Below are positions 7,057 to 7,836 of a DNA stretch of 7,836 nt, one piece after another. Every line of letters starts with the position of its first letter. The first letter of the stretch is position 1. Below the pieces are notes generated by a model. That model had not been told where the DNA came from. It worked only from the letters and a program-made list of their open reading frames with translations, and searched no databases. The position numbers and the translations under genes were made by a program. The DNA is from an uncultured Elusimicrobium sp. (GTDB lineage Bacteria; Elusimicrobiota; Elusimicrobia; Elusimicrobiales; Elusimicrobiaceae), in contig CACXHA010000049.1 in NCBI GenBank assembly GCA_902767385.1, positions 1-7,836 on the forward strand. The letters run 5' to 3'.

Positions 7057-7693
7057 CTAAAAAACTCCGCACGTACAAAGCAGCTCCCATTTTTTGAGCT
7101 AATTTAGCCAAGGCAACGGTATCGGCCCCCACCTTGTCCACACAACTTAAAATGACTTTATCAAAATGTGCTTCCACACAGGATTGTAAGAAGGAAAGCA
7201 CGTCCGGATAGGCGTCTTGGTACTCGGCCTCGGGGCGAACCAGTTGCCGCCATTTTTCTTCATTTTCCGCATTTACGCTGACGTTGACAATATCTACCAC
7301 ACGGCGCAAATCTTGCACGATAGATTTGTGATTGATGCGCTCCCCCAAACCGTTCGTATTTAAACGGATCTTAAACGGAGGGAATTTTGCTTGGGCTTGC
7401 CAACCTTTGAGTGTTTGCGCCACATACAAAAGCACGTCTAAACGCATAGTAGGTTCTCCATAACCGCAAAAAACAATTTCGTTAAAAGGAGCCCGGCGCA
7501 TTTCTTCGTCCAACACGCGCAAAATTTCAAGTACAGTCGGTTCGTTGCCGACAAGATTCAAATTATTACCATGAAAATCCATTTTCCACTTCGTCTTAAT
7601 ACAAAAAACACATAAATTCGGACAACGATTGGTAATATTTAGATAAATATTGTCACCGAAACGATAAACGATTTTGGGTGTATGGTCTGTCAT
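7043..7693 (-). CDS. TatD-family-associated radical SAM protein
   Basis: A 216-residue radical SAM protein closely matching the compact family annotated as 'radical SAM protein, TatD family-associated'. The N-terminal block NIYLNITNRC (15-24) leads into CPNLCVFC, a CxxxCxxC 4Fe-4S motif at Cys24, Cys28 and Cys31. Then follow EPTVLEIL (51-58), the glycine-rich VFCGYGEPTMR (74-84) involved in SAM binding, RLNTNG (110-115) and VNVSVNAE (about 138-145). There is no extra C-terminal cluster domain. The reaction and substrate of the family are not known to me; its name comes from neighbouring or fused TatD nucleases, and none is present in this window. The ATG at 7693 has AAGAGG six bases upstream and matches the family start. 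A longer frame from 7783 would run across the promoter. It is the first gene of the minus-strand operon. Confidence 0.9.
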   Translation of the reverse strand: MTDHTPKIVYRFGDNIYLNITNRCPNLCVFCIKTKWKMDFHGNNLNLVGNEPTVLEILRVLDEEMRRAPFNEIVFCGYGEPTMRLDVLLYVAQTLKGWQAQAKFPPFKIRLNTNGLGERINHKSIVQDLRRVVDIVNVSVNAENEEKWRQLVRPEAEYQDAYPDVLSFLQSCVEAHFDKVILSCVDKVGADTVALAKLAQKMGAALYVRSFLDENN

Positions 7694-7711
7694 AAAAAAC
7701 CTCTTTATGTT

Positions 7712-7720
7712 ATTATAGCA
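7712..7720 (-). promoter_or_regulatory. Extended -10 promoter of the minus-strand operon
   Basis: Read on the minus strand, TGCTATAAT combines a perfect TATAAT (7717-7712) with the TGn extension. No good -35 is seen 17 bases upstream (CGGTCC), which an extended -10 can tolerate. Transcription would begin near 7705-7706. That leaves a leader of about 13 bases, holding just the AAGAGG ribosome site before the radical SAM ATG. Confidence 0.75.
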
Positions 7721-7770
7721 ATTTGAGCGGTATAGGACCGGGCCCAAAACGCACCTGGGACCTAAGACCC

Positions 7771-7799
7771 TGGAAAAAATCAACGGATATGTTTAAAAT
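7771..7799 (+). promoter_or_regulatory. Possible plus-strand promoter
   Basis: TGGAAA (7771-7776, four of six matches to TTGACA) and TAAAAT (7794-7799, five of six to TATAAT) are 17 bases apart. Start of transcription would be near 7806. AT-rich DNA gives such matches by chance, so support is weak. Confidence 0.35.
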
Positions 7800-7814
7800 A
7801 AAGGTAGAGGGTCT

Positions 7815-7836
7815 ATGTTCAAGAAAACGTGTTGGG
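7815..7836 (+). CDS. Possible start of a divergent gene (partial, unidentified)
   Basis: ATG at 7815 is preceded by AGAGG (7806-7810, four bases away) and reads MFKKTCW to the window edge. Another frame from ATG 7789 is also open to the edge (MFKIKVEGLCSRKRVG) but lacks a ribosome site and starts before the candidate transcription start. Seven codons are too few to identify a product or prove that a gene exists. Confidence 0.25.

Larger units (their letters stand above)
7721..7836. other. Divergent intergenic region at right edge
   Basis: This stretch has no convincing complete gene. It contains GGGCCC (7740-7745), two copies of GGACC (7735-7739, 7758-7762) and a 7-base inverted pair: AGACCCT (7765-7771) and AGGGTCT (7808-7814). 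The arms flank a possible plus-strand promoter. It presumably separates the minus-strand operon from a gene that continues to the right. Confidence 0.5.

Noticed and set aside
7694..7783. Thirty-residue N-terminal extension of the radical SAM protein from an ATG at 7783
   Set aside because: It would translate across the extended -10 promoter and the AAGAGG ribosome site, and the family begins at about the ATG at 7693.

Overview
The window is protein-coding almost from end to end. It looks like the chromosome of a host- or gut-associated anaerobic bacterium with a Gram-negative type envelope: there is a Sec signal peptide on a TPR protein, sodium- or proton-driven carriers, and an oxygen-labile radical SAM enzyme. 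The set of genes, in particular a TatD-associated radical SAM protein next to a membrane-anchored glycogen-binding domain protein and tsaE, reminds me of Elusimicrobiota. This taxonomic guess is inference with low confidence. I see no rRNA, tRNA, CRISPR array, insertion sequence, phage gene or sign of recent transfer.

Left part, plus strand (1-3470): a YfcC/DcuC-family carrier whose frame is open to the left edge, so its true start is probably outside. It is followed by a clear intrinsic terminator (1412-1437). Then comes an SSS-family sodium:solute symporter (1457-2878) whose 3' end overlaps thiamine pyrophosphokinase thiN (2847-3470) by 32 bases. The overlap suggests that uptake and phosphorylation of one vitamin, thiamine, are co-expressed.

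Right part, minus strand (3471-7720): one tight operon read right to left from an extended -10 promoter at 7712-7720. Its order is a TatD-associated radical SAM protein, a membrane-anchored CBM48/AMPK-type glycogen-binding protein, tsaE, tsaB, rimI, and a secreted TPR-repeat protein. Neighbouring genes overlap by 4 to 25 bases or are one base apart. tsaE and tsaB belong to the tRNA t6A modification pathway, and rimI is their classic neighbour; tsaD and tsaC are not here. The two gene groups converge with no intergenic base at 3470/3471.

The right edge (7721-7836) is a non-coding divergent region. It holds a possible plus-strand promoter and perhaps the first codons of another gene.

No obviously new defence or mobile system is visible. 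The most interesting points are the SSS-thiN pair as a candidate thiamine salvage module, and the conserved-looking but unexplained link of a glycogen-binding membrane protein and a radical SAM enzyme to t6A genes.
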